Source: Ryuthela nishihirai (Eukaryota; Arthropoda; Arachnida; Araneae; Heptathelidae). Taken from it: 64,000 nt of DNA. The stretch spans positions 60,231,901 through 60,295,900 of the forward strand of contig JAWZYU010000009.1 in NCBI GenBank assembly GCA_038380435.1. Reading direction: 5' to 3'. The position numbers and the translations under genes are program-made. Below are positions 10,272 through 22,102 of the stretch, in pieces (positions within the stretch are counted from its first letter, which is position 1; every line of letters begins with the position of its first letter). A model generated the notes under the pieces. It searched no databases. It was not told the DNA's origin and was given only the letters and a program-made list of their open reading frames with translations.

Positions 10272-10482
10272 TAATAAAGGATATAAGTGGGTGGTATATT
10301 TTTCGAGACAAATGTAAATTCACTAAGTTACAAAATAAGGGGAAAAATCACTTACCAGTTCATTCGAAAGAGGGAGGGAATCCTGGAGTTTAAAAACATT
10401 TCCTAATGCAACTCCTTATAAGAATCCTTTCTCTTCTGTTGTGTTTCGAAGCACACAGTTTTCAATCTAAAAATAAGTAATA
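10272..10482. repeat. About 210-bp dispersed repeat, copy 2
   Basis: Same orientation and nearly the same sequence as 7813-8027, about 2.46 kb away. Few differences between the copies, so a recent duplication or a young non-coding element. Confidence 0.85.
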
Positions 10483-10542
10483 AATTTTACGCTAATTTTT
10501 TTTGTTCTTTCTATTGCACTCCTGTTCCCACAGTTTTGGACC

Positions 10543-10752
10543 CAGTCCCGGAACCAGAAAAAAAGGGGGGGTGGGATCAAAGGCGAGCCAGTATCAAATT
10601 TCCCTTCCGTTTTGTAGTCTTTAACAAAGTTCTTGAAAAAATAAGAGAAACATATGTATACAAGTTTTAGAATTTTTGTCTCCGTTCCTGTTACTAGCAT
10701 TTCTAAATAGAAGTGGGGGATAATTCCCTGCCCTCCCTATATCCGGGCCCTG
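10543..10752 (-). mobile_element. hAT-like MITE, family M1
   Basis: Shares ends and core with 44612-44884 and 60322-60665. The right end reads inward CAGGGCCCGGATATAGGG and the left AGTCCCGGAACCAG; the core has AATGCTAGTAA and GAGACAAAAATT and TTTTTCAAGAA. Non-coding. No convincing 8-bp target duplication remains at this copy. Confidence 0.6.
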
Positions 10753-10800
10753 ACCCATACTTCCTCTCACTTCTGCTTTAAATTTTATGTAATATGTGAG

Positions 10801-11170
10801 GCGGGGGTTGGTTCGGTACATAGCTGCAAGCTCGTAATCTTGTTTCCAGGTTCGAGTCGCAGCTCTGACTGCGTTTTCTCCAAAACTCTCCTATCCTAAC
10901 ACCCATTCTGCCCCTTGGTAAATAAGCGGACACCGGTGGGCATGGTAAGGCCATCATCCTTCAGATCACACGTTAAGCCGCGGACCGTGCACAGGATAGC
11001 CATATCCAGTGGCATGTTAATTTTGGACGGCCTTGACCAGAAGACTTTCATCTATCTCCTTACAATAGTCAAAGTATCCCTTTCCTCAACCTATTCCGAG
11101 CCCTTGGGGTCCTTGTGACTTGGCCATTTACCCTATTTTGTGCACAAAAGGGCTGCTCAGAAAAAAATGC
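10801..11170 (+). mobile_element. SINE family 1, diverged copy
   Basis: Head with CTCGTAATCTTG and the B box AGGTTCGAGTCGC, body with GGACACCGGTGGGC, CACGTTAAGCCG and GGCCTTGACCAGAAGAC, ending near AAAAAATGCATG. The frames at 10915-11118 and 11115-11315 are chance. Confidence 0.75.
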
Positions 11171-12655
11171 ATGTATGTGTACTCTAATGGAATGGTGTCT
11201 AAATTTTTTTGCTTATTTTTTTAACTCTTATACGTCTTTTCTAATTTTTCGTTGGTTTCTACTGATGAAAACTAACTATTGTTTTCATTTATCATTTGAG
11301 CGCCTACCCTTATGAAAAATAGAGTTTGGGTAATACAAATTAATAGTGCGATTCATATTTTCTGACTCCCCAATAGTTTTATTTCTTTCGTTAAAAGAAG
11401 CTAAAATAGGAAAAAAATGACAACATTTTACTCGTATCGTGTAAACAACCTTTTGGCATTCGAAATTTCAAAATTTTGCTGATAGAGGATGTGGACACTT
11501 AAAAACGCAGCTTACCCCCTCATCACCAGGAGTTGGGAAAAGCAATTTTTTCCGCAATATTTTACGTCAAAAATTAAAAATCTTTCTGGCTTTTAATAAG
11601 GCCTAATAAAATATTAATCAAACAAATAGAAGTTATTGAATCTTCTATTTGTTTGAATTTCCACCGTTGAAAAATACTAAATTTGGAAAACATGTTATTT
11701 TTTTTAGAAAAGTAGCCTTTTATATTCACTAGAGCTGATTATATTCCTTGTTCCATTACTTATTTGTTAAGAGTGAAATTCCAATTTTGTTAAGATTGAA
11801 ATTTACTTATTTGTTAAGAGTGAAATTCCAATTTTGTTAAGATTGAAATTTACTTATTTGTTAAGAGTGAATTTCCAATATTTTTACGAAATGCCGTAAC
11901 ACTGTAGTAAATCTTCTCTAACTAATCAAACTTTTACTTAAAATATATTATATTTGTTGTATGGGAGTTTATTTTACAGATTTCGCTTATTTTCTTGGAG
12001 ATTTATTTTATCTCTTCCATTATGCATAAAAGAAATATAAATTATGTTATTGGAAACCATTTTCTAAATTTTGGGGGACTGATGGAATTGAAAGTTATTG
12101 AAATGGTAAATTATTTTCAAGAATGTCATTAAACAATGGTATTCGACAATAACCCTTAGTATTTTTTCCTGCATGTTTCAATTCTATTAATTTTTCTGCA
12201 AATATTCTTCTAATAAGACACAAGAACTTTTTCACATTTTAAATTGAGAATTTTTAGTGATGTATCTTTAGAATATTAAATCGGTTTCTTTTTTTTAGTA
12301 TTTGCATCACATAGATTTTGTTTGTATTCATAACACATAGGAAGTAAAATATTAATTCTCGGACAAAAAATGCTTTATTTTTATTAGTGAACTTTTTTTA
12401 TTTATTGAGCAGTTTGTCTTATTTTTACATTATGATGAATTAATATAAATAAATATTTGCAATATGTAAAATTTACAGTAATTCAAATAAAAATACATTA
12501 TATTCAAAAGTTTAGCATTTTGAAACATTTATTACAGTTATAAAGTCTGCTGAGAGCGAATATTGAATCTTTCACAGTGTAAAGTTGACAAAAAATATTG
12601 GTATGATGTTTCATGTTAGCTTGCACTTTCATAAAAAATAATATTGTGGTCATAC
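11171..12655. other. AT-rich DNA without a gene
   Basis: Apart from the 47-bp tandem repeat at 11758-11890 nothing is recognisable. No frame above about 65 codons. Confidence 0.55.
11758..11890. repeat. 47-bp tandem repeat, about 2.7 copies
   Basis: ACTTATTTGTTAAGAGTGAA begins at 11758, 11805 and 11852, an exact 47-base period. The third copy is incomplete. Confidence 0.9.
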
Positions 12656-12850
12656 GAGCGCGAAGCTCTCAGTATTTTATATGCTGGCTTGCTCATCAAA
12701 GGGGCGTCGGTTCGAGCGCCGGGTAAAGGCATGGATGTTAGTGTTGTTTTCTGCTGTGGTCCCACCATCCTCACAGACCTTCTGCTATGGCGTATAAACT
12801 GACAGGCTCCTGTTAGACCTCTGTGACAGACAGCTGCTTGAGCGATATTT
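12656..12850 (+). mobile_element. SINE family 2, diverged head
   Basis: B box GGTTCGAGCGCC, then GGCATGGATGTTAGTG, CTCACAGACCTTCTGCTATGG, AAACTGACAGGCTCCTGT and the end CAGCTGCTTGAG followed by TATTTATTT. Confidence 0.8.
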
Positions 12851-15122
12851 ATTTATATCCATTATATTTAATTGAATTGAGATCTATTATTCTATAAGTT
12901 GGAACTGGTACATAATGTAGTACGTAAATTATTTTTCCACTTAACATAACATTATTTTACATCTTTACATGTTTGTGTTATTGTTTGATCGATATCTATA
13001 ATTATTTTCTTATTTATTTCAAAGTGTAATTGTTTCATTTAACCACCTTTTTTGTTTAGCTCTTCCCCCTCCCCCTCGTGTTAAATAATGAAAGTGATCG
13101 TTAGCAAGTCAAAAAATCAAACCAAGTCGAACTTCAATCTTTATAAATTCTTTTTTTTCCCCTGATGTTCACTTATTCATGCGAAGTAACTTTCGCTGTG
13201 CCCAAGAATAAAAAAAGAATAAAATAGAAATAAGAGGTGAAGCAGAATTCACGTTGCTCCTTCAAACTTTTACTTTGTAATTATGCGGCGTTTCTGTTCT
13301 GTGTATGCTGTCTTTTGATACAAAACGTGACTGCTTTTTTGCTGGATATTTTTTGTTTTGTTGCAGTTGATGGAAACGCGTGTAAGTTGGAGAAGGTTGT
13401 AATTATTTTGCCATCAAAACTGAGCATCTAATGCTGTTGAGATGGTTAAAAATGAATAATTAATGACATGGACAGAAATAGAAGTAACAGAAACTTCTTA
13501 CCAAGTAATTATTGTGCAATGTGAGCTGTCCTATAAGTCTCGTAAAAATGCAACTTGCATCTAGGCATTATTTTTGTTGGATGTATCAATGAATGCATCG
13601 TTACAATCGTTTTTTTTTCTTCTCCCAAAAGTCACTGAGCCTTACTTAATTTCCTGAATTATTCTTCAAAGAAAGGTGTCAAATTAGAGCTGATTATTTT
13701 AAATTTCTTTAAAGAACGTCAGTTTTGCAACAGGTAATCATCTTATGTTGGTTTTCATATTATCGTTATTCTTTAAGAGCATCATGGATATTTAATGCAT
13801 TTCAACATTTCTAAGTTTAGGTGAAAAATAAAAATGAAACTTGCCTATATACAGTATATATAAATATATATAACTATTTTAATATTTAATAAAAAATACA
13901 CGTATTTAATCAGTATGCAATGTAATAATTCTCTGAAAAGTATTGGAACAAAAGCAAATGTTCAGAAAAAGCGTATATTGCGGAAATCAGTCAACATCAT
14001 CGCCGAGGGACTCTACACTTGATATACCTATTTTTTAATCGTTGAAAGCATCCTTGCAAATTCTCCTAACGTTATCTCCTTGAGATGTCGGCTGGTCTTT
14101 TAGATGTTTCGGATATTATAAAATCATTATACTTTCATCTTCATTTTGAACTTCGGAAAGAGAAAGAAGCCAGTGGAAGCCAAATATGGCAAATAGAAGG
14201 TGGAGGGTGGAGATTGATCTCAGAATCCCCTTTTTTACGAACGAAATTTTCGAAAAATTAAACGCATCCAAAAGAAGGTGATCGACCATCTCAAGGAGAT
14301 AACTTTGGAGAACTGTGCCCATGCCTATTTTAGTAGTTAGCTCTGGACCAGCGGACATGTCTTATGTAACCGGGAAAATCAAAATTCAAACTGCGTCAGG
14401 CAAGAGTGTTTGCATTTTCTTGACCATGTAAAACCGAAACTGCAAATTGAGGAATAGGTGTAATTTTATTATAAAATTATTGCAAAAATATATTTCAATA
14501 AAACCTATATTTTTCCCATTACATTAAGTTTAGAGTAAACCTTTGAAGTTTCCATTACCTGTGTTTAGTAATAGGGTATCATACTTCTTGGGATCAATAT
14601 GATTTGTTATCGCCTTTCATAGTGGAAATGTCCTTGATGAACCTTTCCTCATGCTCATAAGTTTAAAGTTTCCTACAAGTTGCATTTTATTTCTTTATTA
14701 ATATTTTCCAGGTATCGATATAATTCTTGAATCTGGCGCTGGCCAATATTTAAATATACATGGGAAAATGAAAGTTTCAAAATTTAATAACAGCAATGAC
14801 AGGCAAAGATTCACCTGAGAAATAGAAACTTAATTAATAAGTATTAATTCAAACCATTGAATAAAATATAGTATTCCAAACGTTTGCACATGAAATTTTT
14901 TAAACATTCTGTAATTTTCGATAAGTTTCTTAGGACTGGAATTTCTGCATGTAAATATTCAATTCTACAGAACACTTTAACTACTGACAGATTATATTTG
15001 CAATTTAGTATTTTGATTGACTTGATGTAGACCATTAATATTTCTTCAGCAACATTTTTCCTTTAGAAGCTTCTTTAATATCATATGGGGATGTCCCCAT
15101 CTTTTCGTTCAGTATTTGTATA
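12851..15122. other. AT-rich DNA without a recognised gene
   Basis: Contains only short chance frames (for example 13237-13431 and 14116-14358) and one spaced inverted repeat at 14071-14303. Confidence 0.5.
14071..14303. repeat. Spaced perfect 17-bp inverted repeat
   Basis: GTTATCTCCTTGAGATG (14071-14087) is exactly inverted as CATCTCAAGGAGATAAC (14287-14303), 199 bases apart. The DNA between has higher GC than its surroundings and no recognised coding. It may be a small decayed foldback element. Confidence 0.7.
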
Positions 15123-16621
15123 CATTGAGATGCCAGTTTATTGAGCTTATCCGTTCATGCACCTACCACAACGTGTTGCGCCTCCTTTGGCTTGGTCAAA
15201 ATAGCCCGAATTCATCGGGGAAGGTGCTGGATGCATTATGCAGAAATATTCTACCATACGGAAATGATTGTGTCGCGCAGTTGCTGCAAATTGCACGGCA
15301 ACACAGCCTCGCTGCGAGTAGCTCTTAAACCCCATCTCAAAGATGCCCGATAACGTTTAGATTTTGGAATTGTGCAGGTCAATGAAGCAAGGAAAACTCG
15401 TCGGCATGTTCCCGGAGCCATTCGGTGACGATACGTGCCTTGTGAGCAGGTGTATTATCATGCTGATCGTGTCCATTCGAGTGAGGATAAACTGTAACCA
15501 TGAAGGGATGAACTTGGTCACCAACGATTTTCAATACGTCGTAATGTACAGATGTACGTCAATGAGAATCAGGGAGCTTAATGTGTACCAGGAAAATATT
15601 CCCCACACCTCACACCGCCGCCACCGGCCTATATTGTTGACACCAGACAAGATGGCTCCATAGCATCATGTTGCTTGCACCAAATTCCGATCCTTTCATC
15701 AGCATGATGCAAAAGGAACCTTGATTCTTCTCACCAGACAACCGTTTTCCAGTCCTTAACAGTCCAATGTCGATACTCCTGCATCCACTGGAGATGCGCT
15801 TTCGTGTCCGTCGCTGACAATATCGGCACTGGACTTGGTAGGCGGCTATTGTAGCCCATTCGTGATAGGTCCGATACGTGGTCTGTTAAGAGATAACCTT
15901 CTGCACATCAAAATGTGCAGAAGATTTTCCTATTTGTGGATTTGTGATTGATTTGCCTAGATTTATGATTTGCCTAGTTGTGGCATGTTTGCTTGCATGA
16001 TTCTCGCCAGTCTCCTTTGACCGCTATGATCCAACTGTTTTCGTCCATAGGATCATCGATCGTTGGTATTATTTTGCTGTTTACTGAGAATTTTTTTCAC
16101 ACCATTCTCAGTAAGCCCTTGAAACGGTTGTACATGAAAAGCTCAGGTTGGGTTGGGTTGTTTTACCTCTGAGCGGCACTTTTTTTTGCACACCATGGGC
16201 TAAATAGCCAGGTCACATGGACCCCGAAGACTCAGAGAAGGTTGAGAGAGGGTACCCACTAGAACAGCTGTTGGGAGACGGATGATAGCCTCCCATCAAG
16301 GCCATCCAGCGTGTTCTTTAACGTGCGCAGGGAAAAGCTCAGGAGGACGACGGTTTGGAAGATGCTAGAACCGGCACGCCTAGCACGAACTATCATGCAA
16401 CGTTAAAAGTCAATCAAATCGCTAGTTTTCCCCAGTCTGACGCTCAATCCAACTTTAACTAATGCTCGAAGAGCTAGTCTGCCTGATTTATGCAGCACAC
16501 CGCATGTCACGAAACGTACTACACGTTACGTATGAATGAAAAATTTATGTTTCGAGGTTTATTTACTATCGCAATTTATGGTGATGAGGGGTGGTGTACC
16601 TAATTAACTGACATCTCAATG
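15123..16621 (-). mobile_element. Tc1-like transposon with terminal inverted repeats and broken transposase
   Basis: The left end is CATTGAGATGCCAGTTTATT and the right, read inward, CATTGAGATGTCAGTTAATT; TA flanks both (15121-15122, 16622-16623). The minus strand encodes a broken Tc1 transposase: a piece with VHPFMVTVYPHSNGHDQHDN (D of the second catalytic box) near 15460, followed by TPAHKARIVTEWLREHADEF. The first box is lost and stops and frameshifts are frequent. The transposase matches the fragment at 41429-41955, so both belong to one family. A SINE interrupts the 5' part at 16148-16331. Without the SINE the element is about 1.3 kb, a normal Tc1 length. Confidence 0.85.
16148..16331 (-). 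mobile_element. SINE family 1, 5'-truncated, 12-bp target duplication
   Basis: Flanked by exact GAAAAGCTCAGG at 16136-16147 and 16332-16343. On the minus strand it starts inside the body (CTGCGCACGTTAAAGAACA), lacks the tRNA head, and ends ACAACCCAACCCAA. Truncation at the 5' end with direct repeats is the mark of target-primed reverse transcription. It landed in the Tc1 element. Confidence 0.95.
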
Positions 16622-16623
16622 TA

Positions 16624-17581
16624 TATTTGAATTACCTAGAGACTGATGGCATAACGTTATTAATGTGAGCCTATCGGAATATTAATATCAGGAGAAAAAA
16701 TAGCTTTAACTATACAATAATTTTGAATCCTTCGGGTACTATTATACAATAGAAGAAAATTGTAAAATGTAGATGGATGTGTTTGCTAATTAGTAATTTA
16801 TTCTTGCGAATAGCTCTGAAAACTGAGGTCGCCAATTTTTGTGTCAGATAGCGAACCTAGTTGATATTTTAGAATAGTATTTTCATAAGCACTTGATTAC
16901 ACCATTATTTTCGTACAAAGAGCTTCTTTATCAAAGACGAAAATAAATATACTGTTGACACTAGATCCGTGAATCCGTTTTGCAAAATAAAGGATTAAAT
17001 CAAGCAATTCGAGAATAATAGTGAGAGATATATGGAACCAAAAACACGAAGTACGAACAGTCTGCAATAAAATTAAGAAGTTTGTAGGTAACGAAACGTT
17101 TTGTTTAAACTCACTGACCCTAACATATTCAATAAAAGTTTCTAATTACTTTAAACTGCCATGATAACCCCATGAAGAAAGGTATACGAAAAAGATTATT
17201 AGAAAGAAATTGAGAAAAAAGACCCCGTCAATGTCATTTAGCTGCAATCCACAAATGCCAAACGATAGAAGAGAAATAGGCGATGCAAGGGTTGGGAGGT
17301 CGTGAATGATGGAGGCGGCTACTTATATTAACGGAAAGGTAGGGACTTATGAAAGGTGGACTAATTATGATCTCCTTTTTCATTTTTATTATATATAGTT
17401 GTTTGATTGAATCAACAAATTTGCTTAGTCGGCTAAGTACATTGAGTTTTTTCGGACTTGTAATTTAAAGGTCTCCAATTCGATCCCAGCTGCTGTCATA
17501 GGTTTTTTATTAGGCCTTTTTTTTTATAATTCATTTCATTAACATATCACCATTATACATTTTGTTGTAAAATAAATTTTA
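16624..17581. other. AT-rich DNA without a recognised gene
   Basis: Only a tRNA-like stretch at 17425-17510 stands out. Confidence 0.5.
17425..17510 (+). other. Degenerate tRNA-like sequence, possible SINE head
   Basis: TTAGTCGGCTAAGTAC resembles an A box and CAATTCGATCCCAG a B box about 45 bases downstream, the spacing of a tRNA promoter. It would not fold into a good tRNA. No second copy in the window. Confidence 0.3.
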
Positions 17582-19452
17582 TACCTCGATCTCTCGATTT
17601 ATACGGCTTCGGTTTTAAACACGGTCAAAAAATGCAACCTTTTTCGATTTACACCGTGATATTGTTTCACATACTCAATAAAACGTAATCAGTTTCTCTT
17701 TACATGATTATAGACTCGGTTTTATAGAGTAAGTATTGCTTTTTTTTTTAATATATGTTGATATAATACATATTATAAAGTCACAGTGGTGTAGCATCAA
17801 GGAAGATTATTAGGCTGACATTCCAAAGTAAAAGAAAGATTAATTATTTTAAATGATATCATTTATTTTCTTTATTATTATATTCTTCGTTATATTTATA
17901 TTCTTTCGCTACAATTATATTCTTGCTATTGTAAAGCAATTTGTCTCGCGACTTCTTAATGAAATGAAGTCGGTTTTGAATCAGTAGAGAGATCTGACAT
18001 TTCTAGACTGAATTTTTCAAACTAGTAAAACTGTGTTTTATCTCATTTTTAGTAACAAGTTTAACTTTGTAGACTATTATATACTCAATTCTGTTTTTAT
18101 GCGGTAGATAGTTTCCCAAAAAACCGTGTAAAAAATACTTGTAAAAAAATAGAAGATTGGTTCCAGACGTGAAAACCCAGTACAAATAACAAGTTGTTTT
18201 CAAACAAATCGTATCAAAATCTTTAATTAAACGTTTATTTGATTCTTATTCATTTAAACACATTTTTTCTATTTTATAAACTTATAAGGATAATTATATG
18301 TACATATATAAAGTAAATTATCCTTCCCAAAGAAAATAACATGTCACTAATTCAATAATACAAAAGTGCAAAAAAAAATATGACTTCCTTATGCTTATTA
18401 ACTAGATTTTAATTCATTGTCACTTTTTGACAATAGACACATATTCGTTTGCGTAAGACTGGAATTAAATCACTTTCATCGCTTGAAACATTTTGGCCAT
18501 CGTGTTCATACTTCGATTTCCTCTATTAAACATCTTAACACTTCTAACTTTAAACACGAAATGAGAGACCAAGACTAACGTACGTATTGAAGATAAAATT
18601 GAGGGAAAATCCTGGAACTCAATGTTGCCACTTTATTCCGAATGAAGTAGGTTTTGTACAAATTTTCCATAAAATAGAGAAAACGTGTTGTGTAGTTATG
18701 TTAGTATAGTTTTATTTTGGGGATTTTAATGCACAAAATGTGTCTCTATAGTACATTTTTAAAGTTAAACTACTTCGAAAAATATGGCCATAAAAGCGGC
18801 ATCTTTGTTATAAATGTAATTTCTAGGATTTTTTTTTTTTTCAGAATTAAATTCAAATGGAGTTTTTTAAAAAGGCGGTTTTTGAACCGTGTAAGATCAA
18901 AATAAATCGTGTAAAAAGAAAATTGATTTTTTTTCTAAACCGTGTAAAACAGAATTGTATGTATAGGTTAATATAGCTGAAATTTTTAGTGTACAATAAA
19001 ACACATCAGTAATATAAATTTCTATTTCTTGCTTTAGAGATTATGAAAGAACAGAATTTTAGAGATTATGAAATTAGAGATTATGAAAGAACATAATCGT
19101 CTGCATACATAAAAATATTGCAAGTAGTGGAGGATTCTGGGTATCATTTTCAAAACCTTAAACAGATATGTACTTAGAATGCTTCTTTGAGGTAATTTAT
19201 GTTATTAATCTACGCTTATCTGAATTAGTGCAAATAAACCAAAAATAATATTACATTAATTCTTATTATTACTGATTAAACGAAATACGGGATAAATATG
19301 TGTAATAAAACTTTCAATACGTTTTATTCATAACAATAATTTTTTCGGAAACTCCACCCAATATTTACGTAAGTTATTGGTTTCGATTTGCACGGTTTTG
19401 ATCTAACGGTGATTTCTTGGAACCTGTCTACCATGTAAATCGAGGGATTGGT
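17582..19452 (-). mobile_element. Tigger/pogo-like element without transposase
   Basis: The left end has ACCTCGATCTCTCGATTTAT and the right, read inward, ACCAATCCCTCGATTTACAT: imperfect terminal inverted repeats of the CCTCGATTTA type, next to TA. Inside, AACCGTGTAAA recurs several times (near 18122, 18885, 18940), also in Tigger end style. Segment 18520-18732 matches, inverted, the leader of the Tigger transposase remnant at 39509-39745. No transposase frame remains, so this is an internally deleted or decayed copy. Confidence 0.6.
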
Positions 19453-19512
19453 GTATAACGTAAACAGACAACTTTTCAAGTGATAATTTACGAGCAATTC
19501 AATTCAAAACCA

Positions 19513-20621
19513 CCATCATCATCATCATGCTCAAGCAGCCATGGGCTACTGAGGTCCAACCAGATGGTGCAATTTAGTTCTTCAAGCATATATATCCTGA
19601 ACTACATCTGCTGCATCTGGTCACTGCACACCAATTTTAACAAGGTCCTGTTTGACATTGTCTGCCCACTGTATCCTAGGTCTCCCCCTCTTTTTGAGGC
19701 CTTTAGGCACACTGTTCACAACCCTATTCGCTAATCTATAATTATTCATACGGACAACATGGCCAAACCGATGGAGTCTCTCTCTGCATAATATACTGCT
19801 AAAGAGGAGGTTGCCGACTGCTTTGACTAACCTCTTCATTACTTACAAAGTTGAACCACGTAATGCTCAAGATACTACGTAAGTACCTAGAATCAAAAGC
19901 ATCTAGTTTCCTGTTATGTTTTTTACAAAGCCTCACCACTATAACTAACCATAGAAAGAACCAAATTATTATACAGTCTTAATTTTTGTCTTTAGGTGTA
20001 TACGCCTATTTTTCCACACTCTCCATAGATTTTTAAAAGTTCCGGCAGCAATCCCTATTCTTCTGTTAATCTCATGTCGCACATCACCAATATCTGTTAC
20101 ATAGCTCCCAAGATAATTAAATTGTGACACCTGCCCAAGACTGCAACCATTCAGATTAATTGAATCACAGCCTGCCTGACCAATTTTCATCATTTTAGTT
20201 TTCTCTCTGTTTATAACCAAAGCTACTCTACTACCAGTCTCATGAACAGCTCGAATGAAAGAGTTCATCTCATCAACATCATTTGCCAAAAGGACTTCTT
20301 ATCTCCAGACCATTTAAAGGCCAAAAACTTACCCTTGCAGTGAATTTCGCATAACATAATCAATAACCAACTAAAGTGGAAAGGAAACAAAATGCACATT
20401 TATCGAATACTAAGCCAATTGCTACAAGTCGTACCAACTCTTACACACGACTCAATGTTATTATAAAGAGCTTTCATTATGTTAACTAACTTGTCTGATA
20501 TCCCATACGATCTCATAATCAACCACAAATTATGACGATGAACAGAATCAAAAGCCTTTTTGAAATCAACAAAGCTAGTAACCAAAGGTTTTTGAAACTC
20601 TAAACATTTCTCAAGAAGGGA
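19513..20621 (-). mobile_element. LINE copy, reverse transcriptase core and C-terminus, minus strand
   Basis: Minus-strand frames carry the reverse transcriptase box SFVDFKKAFDSV with RHNLWLIMRSYGI (20585-20400), then VDEMNSFIRAV, GSRVALVINREKTK and IKTKIHL-type C-terminal sequence (20289-19969), and the RWADNVKQDL end (19839-19621). Compared with the 61035 copy, the segment holding the YADD catalytic box is deleted near 20290-20310. It ends with CCATGGCTGCTTGA and a short (ATG)n tail, seen as CAT repeats at 19513-19529. 5'-truncated at about 20621. Not active. Confidence 0.9.
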
Positions 20622-20902
20622 GATTCAATTGAAAATAATAAAGGTAAATTATAATTGAAACAGGGTCAAAATATAGTAAACTAAAATATTAGACAGAATT
20701 TTTAAGAATAGTTTTTCAACACCACTAGAGCGGAGAAGAAAGATATATAAATATACACAGTCGTATCAGAATAATATGACCACCCACAGAATCACAATGT
20801 ATCCACTCAGGTGCATCACAGAGTGCACAAGACAAGGACGACCACAAGGAGATATAAGTGGCTGGACAGGAAAGATGAGCCATAGTGCATAACGTGAGCA
20901 CA

Positions 20903-22068
20903 GTGGGTAGAGGTATTGATTTAACGGACACTCGAAAAGGAATGATCATCGGCTACCGTGCCAAGAGTGGAAGCATTTCGTAAACAGTACACTTCTTGGG
21001 CTGTTCGCCAGGTGCTGTACAAAAGGCGTACCAAGAATGGACCACTGTCACACCGAATAGCTCCAGATGTCATACTGTAGAGCCCCAAAGGTCATCGATC
21101 CCAGAGGAGAGCGTTGCCTCCGTTGACTGGTAAAGGGCAATCGACGCGTAACAGTGCAGCAGTTGACCACTCAAATGAACGCTGGGCACCCAGGTACGTT
21201 TCCCTGGTAACAATAAGGTGACACCCTATTGTTATCAGGGATACGTGTGATGCCTGACCTGTTATGCATGGGTCTCCGGAGTCAGCACTGCGTAAAGCGG
21301 CCCATCTTAACAAAGGTCCATCGGCAATGACCCCTGCAGTTCGCAATGGACTATCATCATTGGATAGTGGAAGAGTGGAAAAAGGTTGCCTTCTCCGACG
21401 AATCGAGGTTTCTACTCCACAGAAGTGACGGGCGGTGGCGGATACAGCATCAGACACATGAGAACCAACACCTGAACACCCTAGTCAGTCAAGAACAGGC
21501 TGGTGATGATTGTGTTTATGTCTGGGGGATGTCTTCCTGGTATAACTTGGGACTGCTGGTACCATTGGATGGTCCACCTGAACCATCCAGTGGCCTCACT
21601 GCCTCACAGTGCCTCACTGCCTCCACTGCCTCCAGTGCTGACCTCACAGTGGCCTCACTGCTGGTACCACCTGAATGCCAAAGGCTACCTGTCCATCCTC
21701 GCTGACCACATGCATCCCTTCATGTTGGACATTTACCCTGTGGTGAGGGTGTGTATCAACAGGACAATGCGTCCTGCAATGTCGTTAAGGTTGTGCGTGA
21801 CTGGTTTCAGGAACACGACAGGCGATGTCTCCATTCTGCTTGGCCAGTGAAATCGCCAGACCTCAATCCCATAGAGCACTTGTGGGACCATTTGGATCGA
21901 CAGGTATGGCGTGCAGACCCACAACCACGTCATCTCCGAAACTTCCGTGTTCTGCTAGAGTCCGAATGGGTACGTGTGCCTCTGGCAACCTTCCAGGACC
22001 TCATTGCATCCATGCCACGTCGTCTCGCCGCTGTCATCTGGGCCATGGGTGGTTATTCCCATTATTAG
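20903..22068 (+). pseudogene. DD36E transposase, copy 1, broken
   Basis: Starts at a GTG where the sister copies have ATG (GRGIDLT follows) and hits a TAA within the first helix-turn-helix (SIS then stop). Two longer frames remain: 21346-21705 with the first catalytic box FSDESRF, and 21751-22068 with the second (QQDNAS) and third (SPDLNPIEHLWD), ending GGYSHY. I count 36 residues between the second D and the E, which places it in the DD36E branch of Tc1/mariner. All three acidic residues are kept, but the frame is broken in at least three places. The product would bind the terminal repeats and cut and rejoin DNA at TA. Confidence 0.85.
21196..21246. repeat. Inverted duplication inside transposase gene
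   Basis: Two 25-base arms, ACGTTTCCCTGGTAACAATA... (21196-21220) and its inverse (21222-21246), three mismatches, one-base centre. The sister copies at 26524 and 58270 have only one arm, so the second arm was added here, as expected from template switching during repair. Confidence 0.85.
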
Positions 22069-22102
22069 GTAGGTGGTCATATTATTCTGATACTACTGTG
22101 TA

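Larger units (their letters stand above)
20756..22100 (+). mobile_element. DD36E Tc1-type transposon, copy 1
   Basis: Terminal inverted repeats of 29 bases (left starts CACAGTCGTATCAGAATAAT; right, read inward, CACAGTAGTATCAGAATAAT), flanked by TA at 20754-20755 and 22101-22102. Two other copies are at 26524 and 58270. At 1345 bases it is about 135 longer than those; the excess is a foldback duplication at 21196-21246 and a CCTCACTG-rich insertion at about 21575-21665. Confidence 0.9.
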
